The notes: generated by a model not told the origin, from the sequence alone. 64,000 bases of DNA from Diphasiastrum complanatum (GCA_029204225.1 CM055095.1:61859910-61923909); one strand, 5' to 3'; counted from the stretch's first letter, positions 48,657 to 61,239 are shown. Program-made: numbers and translations.

Positions 48657-49147
48657 TGAGCAAGTTGCCATCACTTGAAGACCTCCAAGGTGTCCTCATG
48701 GCTGAGGAGAATAGGAGACAACACTTCAATGCAAGGATGGATAGACTTTCTATCCATGATGGAGATGATCAAGCAATCTTCATCAAGATCAATGGCAAGA
48801 CCAAGAGAAAGGGAACTACATTCAAGAAGAACCAAGCAAAGAATGAGGATCAAGATGGATCTTCAAGTTCAACTCCAAGCAAGACCAAGAAGGACAAGTC
48901 CAAGATCAAATGCTACTATTGTAGCAAGATAGGGCACTATGCCTCGGAATGCTTCAAGAAGAAGCAAGCACAAGGGCAAGCAAATATCAAACAAGAGGAG
49001 GAGGAGAGTCCACATGAGGACTCACTAATGATGTCAAGCTTCTCTTCATCAAGTTTCAAGGGGGAAGATCCATGGTGGATAGATAGTGGGGCAAGTTCCC
49101 ACATGACAAAGCAAGAGGGAGTACTTTCTAACTCTTTTGTCTTATGA
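48656..49147 (+). pseudogene. Copia-5 gag zinc knuckle and protease start
   Basis: SKLPSLEDLQGVLMAEENRR leads to the CCHC knuckle CYYCSKIGHYASEC and protease WWIDSGASSHMT, after which the frame breaks. The remaining protease flap is readable in another frame at 49137-49400 (KIEGVGSIPFCLGSSK, SITKNLLSFGKMVD). Confidence 0.88.
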
Positions 49148-49402
49148 AGGGCCTATCAAGTTTATTTTTACAGAAAATGATGATGTTTGTAAGATAGAAG
49201 GAGTAGGTTCCATCCCCTTTTGCTTAGGATCCTCAAAAAGAGTCAATGTTGATGGAGTCTTGGACATTCCTAGCATCACTAAGAATCTACTTAGTTTTGG
49301 GAAAATGGTTGATAATGCTTTTTGTGTGGAATTCACTTCTAATGATTGTCACATAAAAAATAAAGACAAAATTATTGTTAAAGGCACTAGACTTGGAAAG
49401 CT

Positions 49403-50160
49403 TTGCAAGTTAGATGGGACAAGTTGTCAAGTTTTGATCTTTGGCACAAAAGGCTTGGACACATCAATCCAAGTTCCATTGAGGCTATGTGCAAGGAGGA
49501 GCTTGCTTTAGGCCTTCCAAGGTCCTTAGCAAAGGATGAAGCATATGCACTATCCAAGGCACATAAGAAGTCTTTTTCAAGTTCTATCTCCAAAACATCT
49601 CATCCTCTTGTGATGAAGAGGGAATCAAGAAGGAGCTATCTTGTCCCTACACGCCTCAACAAAATAGGGTGGCCGAGAGGAGAAATAGAACATTATGTGA
49701 ATGTTATAAAGCCTTGAGATTAGAGCGTGCTTGCCAAAGTCGTTTTGGGGTGAGTCACTCACTTGTGCCAATTATTTGATCAATAGAGTTTCATGTAGAT
49801 CTATTCATGGTAAAACTCCTTCTGCTATGTGCATGAAACTTTGGAGACAAGTACAAATGAAGATTCATCATCAACAAAGGGGATCACGCTCGGGTATGGC
49901 AACTCAGGCAAGGGATACAAGGTATATCTTCCATCCTTGGATAAGTTTGTGGTATCTAGAGATGTAATATTTGATGAATACAATATGCACAAGCCTGATG
50001 ATGGCTCAACCATCTCAACAATCAAGAGGACAGTGGCCAAGAATCAAGATGATCTTGATTTTGAGGAGGAGCCTAAGGAGGAGCTTGAACCAAGTACACC
50101 TAGAAGATCATCAAGGATAGGAATGGAGCCAACAAGGCTCACATATCCAAGAAAGGGGTA
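49403..50160 (+). pseudogene. Copia-5 integrase remnant
   Basis: Pre-integrase FDLWHKRLGHINPSSIEAMC is joined to a late integrase piece (TPQQNRVAERRNRTLCECYK in a shifted frame near 49650, then PKSFWGESLTCANYLINRV). The catalytic first two Asp regions are missing. The integrase C-terminus continues as YGNSGKGYKVYLPSLDKFVV and SRDVIFDEYNMH. Confidence 0.8.
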
Positions 50161-50236
50161 GCAAGCTAAGGTTAATCCATCCACTTCTTTTGCTCTTATG
50201 TCAAGTTTTGATGAACCTTCAAGAGTATAAGATGCT

Positions 50237-51185
50237 TTGAGTTCAAAAGAATGGTACCAAGCTATGCTAGATGAGTACAATGCTTTGATGGATAATGGCA
50301 CTTGGATCCTTGTTGATAGACCTTCTAAGAATGTAATAGGATGTAAATGGGTGTTCAAACTCAAGCTAAATTCAGATGGAAGCATAAGCAAACACAAGGC
50401 AAGGTTAGTTGCCAGGGATATGCACAAGTGGAGGGCATCGATTATGTGGAGACCTTAACACCTCTGGCCAAGATGGTCACAATAAGGTTAATTATTGCTC
50501 TTGCCTCTCATTTTGGATGGATGCTTTGTCAAATGGATGTGTCAAATGATTTTCTTAATGGTTTCTTGGAAGAAGACATCTTTATGGAGCAGCCCCAAGG
50601 TTTTATCAAACTCGGGTTGGAGGACAAGGTTTGTCAGCTACAAAGGAGCATCTATGGCTTGAAACAAGCCTCTAGGTCTTGGAATTCAAGACTACGTGAT
50701 TATCTTATTTCACTTGGTTTCTCTCAAAGTGAATATGATCCTAGCTTGCATCTTAAGTTTGATGGTCACGGTATTGTACTCTTGTTAATATATGTTGATG
50801 ACATCATCCTTAGTGATGATAGTATTGTTGGAATCAAGAAAGTCAGGATAGATCTTTCACTTGATGCTCTTCAACCGAGACCCAGTACAAGGCACTTACT
50901 ATAACAACCAAGGAAGTTTTTTGGAGCTAAAGATTATGGATCAAAAGGATTTACCAATCATCCATAATGGAAACAATTCAGCTCAACATCTTGCATCAAA
51001 TCCAATCTTCCATGCAAGATCCAAACACATAGAGATTTAACTTTGTGAGGGAAAAGGTTCAAGCAAAGGAGGTCTCTTTGGAACATGTATCAAGTAGTGA
51101 ATGTGTGGCTGATGTACTCACTAAACCTCTTCAAAGAATAGCATTTGTAAACTTAAGAACCTCTCTTGGAGTGATTAGTAGATCT
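50237..51185 (+). pseudogene. Copia-5 RT and RNase H end
   Basis: SSKEWYQAMLDEYNALMDNG, VIGCKWVFKLKLNSDGSISK, KMVTIRLIIALASHFGWMLC, QMDVSNDFLNGFLEEDIFME, QRSIYGLKQASRSWNSRLRD and LLLIYVDDIILSDDS cover RT. A deletion near 50830 then joins to the last part of RNase H (FHARSKHIEI followed by a stop, DVLTKPLQRIAF in another frame). Confidence 0.85.
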
Positions 51186-51213
51186 ATGTTAGATCCAAAC
51201 TAGTTGTGAGGGG

Positions 51214-51911
51214 TGTTAAAATTCACAAGCTAGTTTGGCCCAATTTTGGTCACATGCATTGTAATTGGCAAGATGGCCATGTAAATAGATGCCACACATG
51301 CCAAATAGCATAGGATGCTTTTCTAAAGTCTTATTCTACATCCTACATTGTAAAGGCACCTTTGAAATAAGGCCAAAGAGTGCTTAGATAGGGTAGAGAG
51401 AAAATAGGAGCCAAAAATAGTATGTTTTTCATTGTTTTTGGATCTCGAGGACAAGATCCCTAATTAGGGTGGATCCAATGATCAATTAGGTTGGATGTTG
51501 AGGTTAGGTTATGAAAAGTACCGAGAAGCCCTAAAATGCTTAGATTCGAGCTACTAATGTATAAATATGTGATGGTTTCTCCATCAAATTATAAGTAAAT
51601 ATTTGGTTTTCAATCTACCAATGTTGTTGGTGATCTAGATGTTTGATATTTGCTATTTGTGCTGAGTACTTTGCAATTGTAAGATTGATTTGGAAGTTCA
51701 GGTATTGTACTCTGTCTGTGGCAGTCTATACTTTCAAATGTGTGAAGGATATTGCATGAATTTGAGCCTTCAAGTGGAGTTCAAGCCAAGGTGAAGCTAG
51801 GAAACACTAAATTGGTTGGTGTTTTTGCTATAGGATCTCAATTGATCCATTCAAGGTGCTTCCTCCATCATTTCAAAGGTTGATTAGAGTCTTTTTGCTG
51901 CATTTTCAACA
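51214..51911 (+). repeat. 3' LTR of Copia-5
   Basis: It follows the purine stretch GTGAGGGG; same start and end as the 5' LTR with scattered substitutions. Confidence 0.92.
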
Positions 51912-53483
51912 ATCTCATCCTTGTTTCTTTATCTAGTCTTCCTTGTTTCTTTACTCAATAGCAAGATTAGATAAACAAAAGTTGAACTTTCCATGAAATT
52001 AGTAATGAATGAAAAAATGAGTAATGCTTTGAATAATTGCACCAAATTTGCACAATTTCTTGGTCAAAGTAGTTTGTTGCCAACACTCAAAGTTTGGCAA
52101 TGTTGATAGATTAATAATCAAAAGAATAACCCATATTTGGAACCATTATTGGAAAATAGGTCATATAGATGTGAAGACACCTATCAACTTATGTGCATGC
52201 CAAGTGCCAAAATTTGACAAGATTTGACCATATTGCAAGAATTCTTAGCATATAGGACCTAAATATTTCATTTGTAATTTTGGCAACATCGCTTACTCAT
52301 TTGAAAATTTGTCAAGCCATCTCCTTTCTCCATGCATGGTGAGTAAGTAACAAATAAATTGGAGCATGCAAGTGAGAGGAGAAATAAAAAGTCTAATTAT
52401 TGTTGGCAATAAATGAAAAATTGAATAAGTATTTGGAGAAACAATTTGGGTACCTAACATCGAACATATTGACCCATTGGATATGTACAAAGATTAGTGA
52501 ATTTGGTGGTAGGAGCAACTTGTAAACAATTTTTTAATTAAGTTTGAAACATTCATGACTAACATATTGGCTTTTCCTTGGACTTTGATGCTTTCTCATT
52601 TTTGCTCCTAATATAGAATTGTCAAGCCCAAAGAGCTGCAGCTTGTGGGGCCCTCAAGAGTTGGAACATAAGTCTAGAATATATCTTAGATCAATGTTGC
52701 TAGAAATCGAGAAATTGTTATGATAAGGCCTTATGAAACATCTAGTTGCTTTTAGTGAGAGCTAGAAAAAGCCTCACATTACTTCATGGGGTTTTGGAAT
52801 GAGTGTCATTTCTCTCTAATATTTCTCATAATTTGGATGACAACCATCTTGTTTGAGGGGTGTGCATTATATTGCTTCACTTCCAATTTTGTGTCCTTAT
52901 GTTTCGTTGATATCATATTGGCCTTTTGGATCTCATACTCTGGAAAATTGTTGTCTCTTTTTTACCACAAAGCTCCAAATCTTGGCCACTAAATCCTATA
53001 TTTTCAATCGTGTAATTTTTACTTCGATTTCAATTTGTATGTTTGGAACTTGCTTGCAATTTCTAATATCATGCTAACCTACATGACAAGAAGGTAGACA
53101 TAATTCAAAATTTTCGTGGAGATACATCACATGAATGAAACTTTGCTTGGATATAATGAGTGAAGGTAGAATTCAGAAGAAAAGCGAGGAAAAAATAAAA
53201 AACTAAGTACTTGGGAGGTTGATAAAATTCAAGACAACAAGAAACCAACAAAAGTGCTATCTATCTAAAGTGATTAGTTAGATCATCCAAAAAGTTCACA
53301 AGTGGACAATTCTCAAAAATTAAATAGCTTGCTAGCACCAAAAAGAGATCATGATTTTGAAATTTTCTCAATGGATAATAGCACAAGTGAAATTAAAGAC
53401 AATAGGAAGTCAACCAAAGTGCTATCGATACAATCAATCTAAAGTGATGAGCTAGATCATCCAAATACTACAAGAAAATTATG
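51912..53483. other. Unassigned stretch with a degenerate duplication
   Basis: No gene seen. A block near 53220-53310 (AAAGTGCTATC to GCTAGATCATCCAAA-type sequence) recurs at about 53385-53470. Confidence 0.45.
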
Positions 53484-53488
53484 GACAT

Positions 53489-54180
53489 TGACCTAGAATA
53501 TGCTTCAAACAGGAATACAGATCATGCTACACAGTAACACAGACAGAAAAACACTCTCCACACCAAGCTCACGTAGTAACTGCATTTTTCAAAATGAAAT
53601 TACACTATACATATATTTCTTCACTCAGGCAACCCATGCATGACCCAAGTTGTCGTTGACGGGATGCGTGTCCCGTCGACTCACCTCGTGGCGAGGCCAA
53701 CTGATCCTTATCGACTGATAGGACCCACAATACAGTAGCACTGATTCTACTTTAATTCTAACTCTCTCCTTTAAAGTAGAGTCTAACTTTTATACAGTCA
53801 TATACATAGCTTTTAAAGTCAACAAACTTTAAGTACAAAAAGTTTTGATCTAAACTTATCAAACTTTTCTTTAACATGTGGCTTAGTGAAAATATCAGCT
53901 AGTTGTTCTTTTGTACTACAATGAACAACATGAATTTCACGACTCAGCAGCCTCTCACGTATAAAGTAATACTGAATCTCAATGTGTTTGGTTCTCCCAT
54001 TAAGCACTAGATTCTTTGCTAGCTGAATGCCACTCTGATTGTCGCTATGTATAGTCGTGGGATTTTTCTGTTTCATGCCAACTTCTTCCAAGATCTGTCT
54101 CAACCATATAGCTTCCTGTGCTGCACTACAGATTGCCTTATCGTCAAGTCATGCTATAAGCTCGATGAAAAGACTTGCCA
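53489..54180 (-). pseudogene. Copia RNase H end with adjoining 3' LTR
   Basis: The minus strand encodes RQILEEVGMKQKNPTTIHSD, NQSGIQLAKNLVLNGRTKHI, EIQYYFIRERLLSREIHVVH and CSTKEQLADIFTKPHVKEKF, the RNase H tail. A purine tract (TTTAAAGGAGAGAG) at 53762-53775 precedes a putative LTR at 53761-53489, which contains the hairpin GACGGGA/TCCCGTC. Codons further upstream are cut off near 54180. Confidence 0.75.
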
Positions 54181-57000
54181 TTACAGCCTTACCATCATGC
54201 CACTAAGATACAAAGGAAAAGATGACAGAAGACGTTAGTGGTGGATGAATGTTTGAGGTCAAAACCTTAATGTTGGGTCCCAAAGGTCAAATTTCCAAAT
54301 AACCAATTTTCAGGTTCCAAAAAAATTGAGATCCCCCAATTTTCCATCTCTATCTATGGCGAAAATATATTTGCTTTGGACAAACCTATTACTTGGAATA
54401 TCTTGTGTGATCAACATATGAGCTTTAGAATTTTTACCCTCCCTTGTCACCCTTTTTAGGTCTAGTATCCAGCTTTTCTCCAATTGAGGATAACTTTGTC
54501 TCGAGATGTCTAATCTACGTGTAGTTCAAAGAAGTTTGGTCTGTTTTTTACATTCTTTGCAACAAAAAATGACAAAGTCATGTTACCGATGTGGCACGAA
54601 TACAAGCAATGATTGACCAATTATGAGCTAGGTTAGACGCACTCTCACTTCGTAATAGTTTTCGGATAGTTTGATTTGATGAAGAATCGCCACCCTTGCT
54701 CCATTACGGCCAATGATGAACAAAATGAAGGTCTTATATCACTTGTTGTCGAGCTCTTGTGGAAAGAAGCTCTACAGTAAATCTCTTGAATCTTTTAGTG
54801 GTCCACACAATTGTCGTATTGTTCTGTAGTGACTGATTAAACTAGAATAAAATTTGGAGACACTTATACTTATCAAAACGCAAAAGATTGTTTATGTTGT
54901 TTCTCTACTAAAAATGACATCTTACTTTGGTGCTAGTGTCATCTTAAATAAGATAAGGTAAGAACATTATTACTTTGGAGCACTTTGAAAACGTGTTCCA
55001 AAAATACTTTATTCCAAGAAATGTGGACTTTGAAGCTCTCACATATCTAAGACATATGGAGTAAATAGGATTGTTAAAAACTTATCTTGCTCAATTTACT
55101 TCATTGATCTTGGAAGTCAATAACATGTCTCCTATTGAACAATTTGAGTTTAATGAAGGATGGTATGTGACAATCAGATGAACAACATATGAGAAAGAAA
55201 ACTTCCTTCAACAATTCTAGATCTCGCAGAATTGTAAAGAGTCTCTTCAATTGTTAAAAACTAGGGCATGATTCCTATTCTCTTGCAATAGGCAAACATG
55301 TATTCCCAATCAATTTTAGAGCTTGTGATGATGTAAAAAGCCTCTTCAATGGCAAAAGTAGGGCATGATCTCTATCTTCTCACAATAGGCAAATATGTTT
55401 TTTCGATCGATATTATCAAGACAATTTGTCTAGATGCAATTTTGACACTATAGCAGGATACTAATGTAGATGGAGTGCTCACAACTGCAACCCAAGTATT
55501 AAGAATTGTGTCAAAAATTCTACCTTTGACAAACCCAAAACACACAAGAGAAAGCACCTTAAACAAGAAGTGGAAAACTCATAAGGCCAAGGCCTTAGCT
55601 ACAATCTTATATGCAAAACACGATAAGAGGTTGAGGAGGAGTTGTTTTTAGTAGCAATTACTAATTTGTTTAATAGTAGTTATTTTATCAAAGTCAACTT
55701 GGGGATTCTTCAAAGTGAATAAAATAATATGGTCTAGTTTTGTTAATTTAGGACATTGCACTAAGGCTCATTTCTAGTTCAATTGTTGAGATAGCCCATT
55801 GTGCCTTGCCATAAAAAAAATAAAAATCGGTTAGGGTTGTGCATATCATTCCTAGAACTTTGAACCCTTAGAGATTTGGCACATCAATAAATTACATGTG
55901 AACTAGACTATAGTTTTCAAGGACATCACTCATGCACTTCATTAGTTAACTAGACATGTCACCTACACACGCGACACTCATGCAAAGGCCTTGTGCATGG
56001 AGTCTAAAGCCTAAATACGTACAAAAATTCCAATCATTCATGTGGATGAATGTAAGATGGGATGAATGTAAGATCGTTATGAGATGGAGGCTATGCCATT
56101 GTGCATCTTTGATGAGTTCCATATTCATGTGTGTGATTTTTGTCATGCTTAGAGATTGTATGGTTGTCCATGTGAGCATTGATATAAACATTACATAGTT
56201 CAAGTTGTTACAATTTATTAGTTAGATGGAAAACTCGGTTGTTGGATGCTCTCAATTCTGTAAGATGTAATGGGGATGTTTTGATTTTAATTATTTTCTC
56301 AGTAATAGCATGTAATAATATTGCTAGTTAAATTTCCCATCATCATGTCAAAGCATCTTATATCATGCTTGATCTTATCTCTCATCCAAGACAAGTTGTC
56401 AAGATTGAAAAGCCCAAGAATTATAAGCGGGCATAAATGCAAATTAGGGTGAGTTGGTGGCACATCTAGATTGCTCACTAGAGAGAATTTATGCTAACAA
56501 TAAGTAAAGACTACGTTGTGTCGAGAAAATTGTTCACGTTGGATGAAATGATGAAATTTTCAAAGTTGAATATATCTTTGAATGATGTACACAAGCTTTG
56601 AACATTGTGGATGGGGCCCACACTCCATGCACTAATTTGTCAAATTTGAAACATGGCAACTAGTTAGTACGATAAGGGCACAAGACTCTCATATCTTTGT
56701 ACGATGCATGTGTATTTGGATATGGCATTGCGAAGTGCATTTTGGGAAGACACTTGGGAGAAGGCCCAATTTTGAAAAATATTACTAGTCAAAATGAAGA
56801 TAGGAAACTAGCAAAACTAAGGCATATGCTTAGGATGATGCACCAAGTTGTGGTGGGCAATGTGATGAATCCATAACTCACTAGTTTGGGAGGGGACAAT
56901 GAGACAATACATTGAATTAGAAGGCTTCCCATACCTATGTAGGCAAATGACAAAAAATTATTGGCCAAAGTTTAAGTATGAGAACGGTAGATTGTAGGGA
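54181..57000. other. Unassigned AT-rich stretch
   Basis: Many short open frames but no recognisable domain on either strand. It is probably very old retroelement sequence. Confidence 0.4.
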
Positions 57001-57489
57001 GAATGGACATCTCAGAAGGATATATCAATGGCTAGGTCTATGCTCTAACATCTCATCCCACTATAGCCTAGCTTCAACTTGCTTACCTACATTAAGGCAA
57101 GATGTTGTCATGGCCTAATCTTGTGGGAAGAGCTTTTCATTATTTAATAGAAGATGAATACCAAGATCATAGAGATTCACCTCTATATACATAGTATAGG
57201 TGGGGTCACCTCCACCAACATGGTCATATCATGACAACATCTATTGTGGGTCAACAATTTTTTATTCCCCTGTGCCAATAGAATATTGACATGTGGCACC
57301 CGGATGATCTATGGCTCCAAACTAGTGTTCCATCTCGTATAATGAGATCATTAGAAAGATTAGTCTTAAGTACTCTTTCCTCTCCCCAACCATCCTCATC
57401 ATTTGATTTCCCTTTCTAGTGTATCAAACATTTAGAAACCATCCAATTTCTCTAGTGTCAACAAACATTGATGATCTTCTCTTGCACCA

Positions 57490-57855
57490 TCAGTACAAAG
57501 GTAGTCAAATTCTCCAACAAGTAATTCTTTCTATTATATCATTCTTTCAAACGACTTATGTGGAATACAAGATGAACTCTAACTCCAATTAGAGGATTTA
57601 GTCGATAAGTGACAAAGTTGATTTTCTTTACAACCTTGTAATTTGTAAGGACTACTATAATGTGGAGATAGCTTATGGCATTTCCTAGTAATTTGAAGTA
57701 CCTTAGATTATTTTAGAATTTTAAGGTACATCCAAATTTTGACCTCAAATGTTTTAGGTGAGCAGCCACGGTTAGCATAAAATTAGCAATTTTGAAGCTT
57801 TCTTTGGCCATTTGAATATTTGCATATCTTATCAGAAATCGATTGTAGTTTGCAC
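57490..57855 (-). pseudogene. Ty3/gypsy integrase C-terminal fragment
   Basis: Minus-strand pieces include ANIQMAKESFKIANFM, then NRGCSPKTFEVKIWMYLK, CHKLSPHYSSPYK and a VTYRLNPLIG/HLVFHISRLKE-like stretch in another frame. These fit the gypsy integrase tail (KLSPRxxGPxx, HPVFHVS). LTR-like sequence with a TATATAGAGG may follow near 57190. Heavily decayed. Confidence 0.5.
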
Positions 57856-58200
57856 CTTGCCGATCGCCACAAAACTGCTTTTGCAACAAAATGGGGAACC
57901 TATGCTTACAAAGTAATGTCGTTTGGACTCTGTAATGCACCAAGTTCATTCCAAAGAGTAATGCAATTTGCCTTTTAAAGATTATCTACAGAAATTCCTT
58001 GAAATTTACTTGGACGACTTGGGAGTTCATAGTATAGATACAGACCACCTGGATCGATTGAAGAAAGTCTTTGAAAGATGCCGCAAATATCATATTTCTC
58101 TAAATCTAGAAAAATGCCAGATATGGGTTTCTCACGGAGTGGTGCTTGGACATGTGATATCAAGACATGGTATTGCCACCGATTTCTCTAAGAGAAGATC
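57855..58200 (+). pseudogene. Ty3/gypsy reverse transcriptase fragment
   Basis: Plus strand: DRHKTAFATKWGTYAYKVMS then FGLCNAPSSFQRVMQF, and after a small shift FLEIYLDDLGVHSIDTDHLD, RLKKVFERCRKYHISLNLEK and GVVLGHVISRHGIATD. The catalytic YLDD box and the GLCNAP box are gypsy hallmarks. It is cut off on both sides, and the left side abuts a gypsy piece in the opposite orientation. Confidence 0.85.
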
Positions 58201-58233
58201 ACTCTCTCCACGAGTGTAGTGGGTTTCTTTCCT

Positions 58234-59032
58234 TGCCTAACCTGAATTCAAGATCTAGTCAATCTAGCATCAAAGAGACGAAGTTAGTTGTCACGCGTAG
58301 GTTCGTTCCCATGAGAGCGATAGTATAGTTCAGATTTCAACATGAATGGAGGATCTAACACTAACATCCATTAACACTAAGCGTTAACATTACATCCATT
58401 AACCCTACTTCCATTAACCCTAAATCAACAACAATGATAGAAACTTACTCTTCTCTCTCTCTCCCTTTCTCTCTCACAAAAAGCATAAGAAATAGCAATC
58501 CCAATAATGATCAGATCCAACAATTAGTAAAATACAAAGAAAGCAGGAGAAATGGAGGAGAAGAGAGGAAGAGCAAGGACATTCATCAATCCATTTCTAA
58601 AGAGAACCAATCTACTTTATTGAAATGAGAAAATGAACATGAGGAACAACTCGAGTTGGTCCCTTTTTATAGTAGAGAGGAGGACCCTGGCCTCTGAATC
58701 CTATTGATCCAGTCTTGCCTCTCATTTTATTAAAATTTAAAAAAGTGTGGGAACCATCAAAATTGGAGGGAAACCCAACTTTATTCACTAACTTGACAAT
58801 TAGGCCCTGCGACATTAAAAGTCTCGCAAAAAAGGCCTAAAGTCCTTTTATTGACTTTTAACTAATCAAATCAAATAACTATGTGGTCATCGGGTTGGAC
58901 TTACACATGCAGGGTGCCAAATCCCTCTCGCACTACTAGGGTTAGGGTTAGGGTTAGGGTTAGGGTTAATATTAACTAGGGTTACTATTAACTAGGGTTA
59001 GGGTTGCCTTGGGATCCACAAACCCTCCAACA
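58234..59032 (-). repeat. Putative 3' LTR of a gag-only element
   Basis: On the minus strand it starts TGTTGGAGGGTTTGTGG directly after a purine-rich AGTTTTGGTGGGGGATAC, carries a TATA box (TATAAAAAGGGACC, near 58660-58675) and could end at GGTTAGGCA. It includes the TTAGGG array. No second LTR copy is found. Confidence 0.5.
58938..59006. repeat. Interstitial TTAGGG-type telomere-like repeats
   Basis: Five in-register TTAGGG units at 58938-58967, then a degenerate stretch (ACTAGGGTTACTATTAACT) with two more. The unit is the six-base TTAGGG form, not the seven-base TTTAGGG usual in plants. Confidence 0.9.
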
Positions 59033-59175
59033 GTATCCCCCACCAAAACTGGTGGCGGTCCCACGACACCTGCAATATGCAGTTATTGGGGATTTTTATT
59101 GGCTTCGCGCCGAATCATAATTAAATGATACTGCACCTTCTCCATAAAGTCAAGGCGTGCAGTATGAAATCCAAA

Positions 59176-61110
59176 TTATGCGACATGAAACAATGGGTGG
59201 GCTCCGGCAATCCACTTGGAAGTTGTCCATGAGGTGAAGCGGGATTCCCAAGAGCCTCCCATCATAGCCGCACGGAAATACAGTCGAGCAATCGGCAGCT
59301 GATCTTTGATTTGCTCTGAGGCCATCGGCTTATTTGGATCGAATGCCAGAGTAGGAAGGCAATCATCCCATTTGGTTGCCATTGACGCCAACAGAGTTAG
59401 ATCTTTTGCAAACATTGCCGATTGTCGCACCGTTGGATCCGGAGAGTGGACATACTCTCTCTGATATGCTTGTAAGGCCCGGTGGAAGTCCACTGAAATA
59501 TTTCAGCTGTAAGGCTGGTGGATGATGGCCAATTGGGCATATGGATGGTGATTTTATCCATAGCCAATCCCAAATCTTTCCATTCTTGCTTCACAGCATT
59601 GGCACGTAATAAAGACCTACCCCGCAACTGGCGAGGGCTAGCGACGTAACTCCTAATTGATTCGGAGTTTTCTCAAAAATCGTGATTCTCCATGCCGGTT
59701 TCTCTCCCAGTGCAGGTATTTTGTCCAATTCTTTGTCGGCCTCGATCTCGGAGGTCTTAAATTTGAGAATCCATCCACCATGCGAGAACTCATGTGGATG
59801 CTGCTTTAAGAAGGTCTAGATCTAGTCCTCGACGCTGATTGACCATTCTGAATAAATGGCTTGTCCTTGATGAGGATGGACCCGCTTGTACTGCCGTTAT
59901 AGTTGGCGGTTTGATCTGCTAGATCTGGAGCTCCCCCCCTGGTCCATGCTCGAATAAACCCCTATATCCATCTGTACAACTTCTTGGTGCGAAGGGGAGA
60001 ATTGCGGCCATGACCGGGGACAGGGATTTGTGGTCCGGCTTCCAACAACTTGAGCGATGGCTTTTTCATAGGCGTTGATGGTCTCTTTTTGCCCTTGCCA
60101 ACTCGGTTGAAGCTACTCCTTTGAACCTATCAAAGCGGCCTTGGAATCCCTAAAGGGCCACTTTGTATGTTTCCACTTTCTTGAACAAAATATGCAATCT
60201 CCGTCGGCGTGACCGGATGATCGGGTATTTGTGTTTGCAGATATGCATCACGCTCAAGGGTGGTCGCATCCCAATTCACCTTGAAGCCGTGTGCGATCTT
60301 GTTCGGCCATTTGTAATGGCCCCTTCAACAGTTGCACCTGTTGCTTGGCATCTTGCACTGTCTTATCTACCTGATCCTGTGCGGTTGTCAGGGCATTTTG
60401 TAGGGAGCTGATGTAGGTTTCCAAGCGATCAGCTTGTTGCTGGGCCAATTTTCTTTTCGCTTTCAGCCTTTTTTTCATGTTGCTTGGCGATCTTCACCTC
60501 TCGATCCCAGCTGGACAATTTTTTGGCTAATCAAAGTGTTTTCGGATCCTAAATCAGAGATCCTCTGTTCCATTTCCTTCTTCTTATCCAGCATAGACTG
60601 GATCACTTGCCCCAAGGCTTTGAAACTAACCCGAGAGCATCACCAGAATCGACAGTCGTGGAGGTGGCAGCAGCAGGAAACCCCTGATGGTACTGTCGTT
60701 GGTAGGGCGTGGAATTAGGTGCCAAGGTCTCTTCATCTTCAAAAATATCCTCGTCTTCAAACCCTTCAGGCACCGTGGCGTCGAACTGCTTTGGTGACTT
60801 TACAGCTGTATCGACCCGAAGTGTGGCTGGGCTACCTTGTGTGGGTGGTTGTTGACTGGAATCTTCGACACCAACAATAGCTTATGGATATGCTCGAATC
60901 CTCTTCCAGGGGGATTGGGGCTCAAAGGGCGCCGGGCTCTGGGGCATTTCAAAGATTTCAGTGGCCTCAAGGGGGTCGGAATCATCGAACATATCCATGA
61001 AGAAACTGTGTGTTGGGTGAGGTTGCTTCGGTGTGGCGGGGTGGAGGCGGCCTAGGTCGCCCGTGATGGGAATGGTAGGGCCCAATGGTCACAGAATGTC
61101 CTTGTATGGG
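59176..61110 (-). pseudogene. Gag-like or structural ORF of an unrecognised LTR element, with coiled coil
   Basis: Minus-strand frames, shifted several times, give an acidic N-terminus (FFMDMFDDSDPLEATEIFEM, EGFEDEDIFEDEETLAP), a middle coiled coil (KRLKAKRKLAQQQADRLETY, LQNALTTAQDQVDKTVQDAK, QQVQLLKGPLQMAEQDRTRL) and a C-terminal part (VDFHRALQAYQREYVHSPDP, RQSAMFAKDLTLLASMATKW, PIARLYFRAAMMGGSWESRF). It is followed by a stop, a purine tract and an LTR start, with no protease or pol. The layout resembles plant LARD or TR-GAG type non-autonomous elements. The family is not recognised. GC content is higher than in the flanks. Confidence 0.5.
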
Positions 61111-61239
61111 AGAAGAGGCAAGGGAAGCATCAGAGACGAGGGGAATGGAAGTTCAGTGCGAAACGTAGCAGGGGGTGAAGTGCAGCTGATGAGATATGCC
61201 TAGTACCGTCGTCGAGGTGCGGAAGGCGAGCCAGAAATT

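Larger units (their letters stand above)
46655..51911 (+). mobile_element. Copia-5: Ty1/copia element with both LTRs, coding decayed
   Basis: The LTRs at 46655-47353 and 51214-51911 are both about 698 bp. They differ at very roughly 7 percent of positions by eye. Flanks ATTTC (46650-46654) and ATCTC (51912-51916) look like a target duplication with one change. The interior holds primer-binding site, long leader, gag, protease, a gutted integrase, RT and the RNase H end. Integrase and the RT-RNase H junction carry deletions, so it is not autonomous. Confidence 0.9.

Noticed and set aside
53464-53480. CACTA (EnSpm) terminus
   Set aside because: TACTACAAGAAAATTA resembles the CACTACAAGAAAA end, but the first base differs and no inverted partner or 3-bp duplication was found.
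55946-56203. Overlapping 80-85-residue frames on both strands
   Set aside because: No motif, no neighbours of the same style, and chance length for AT-rich DNA.
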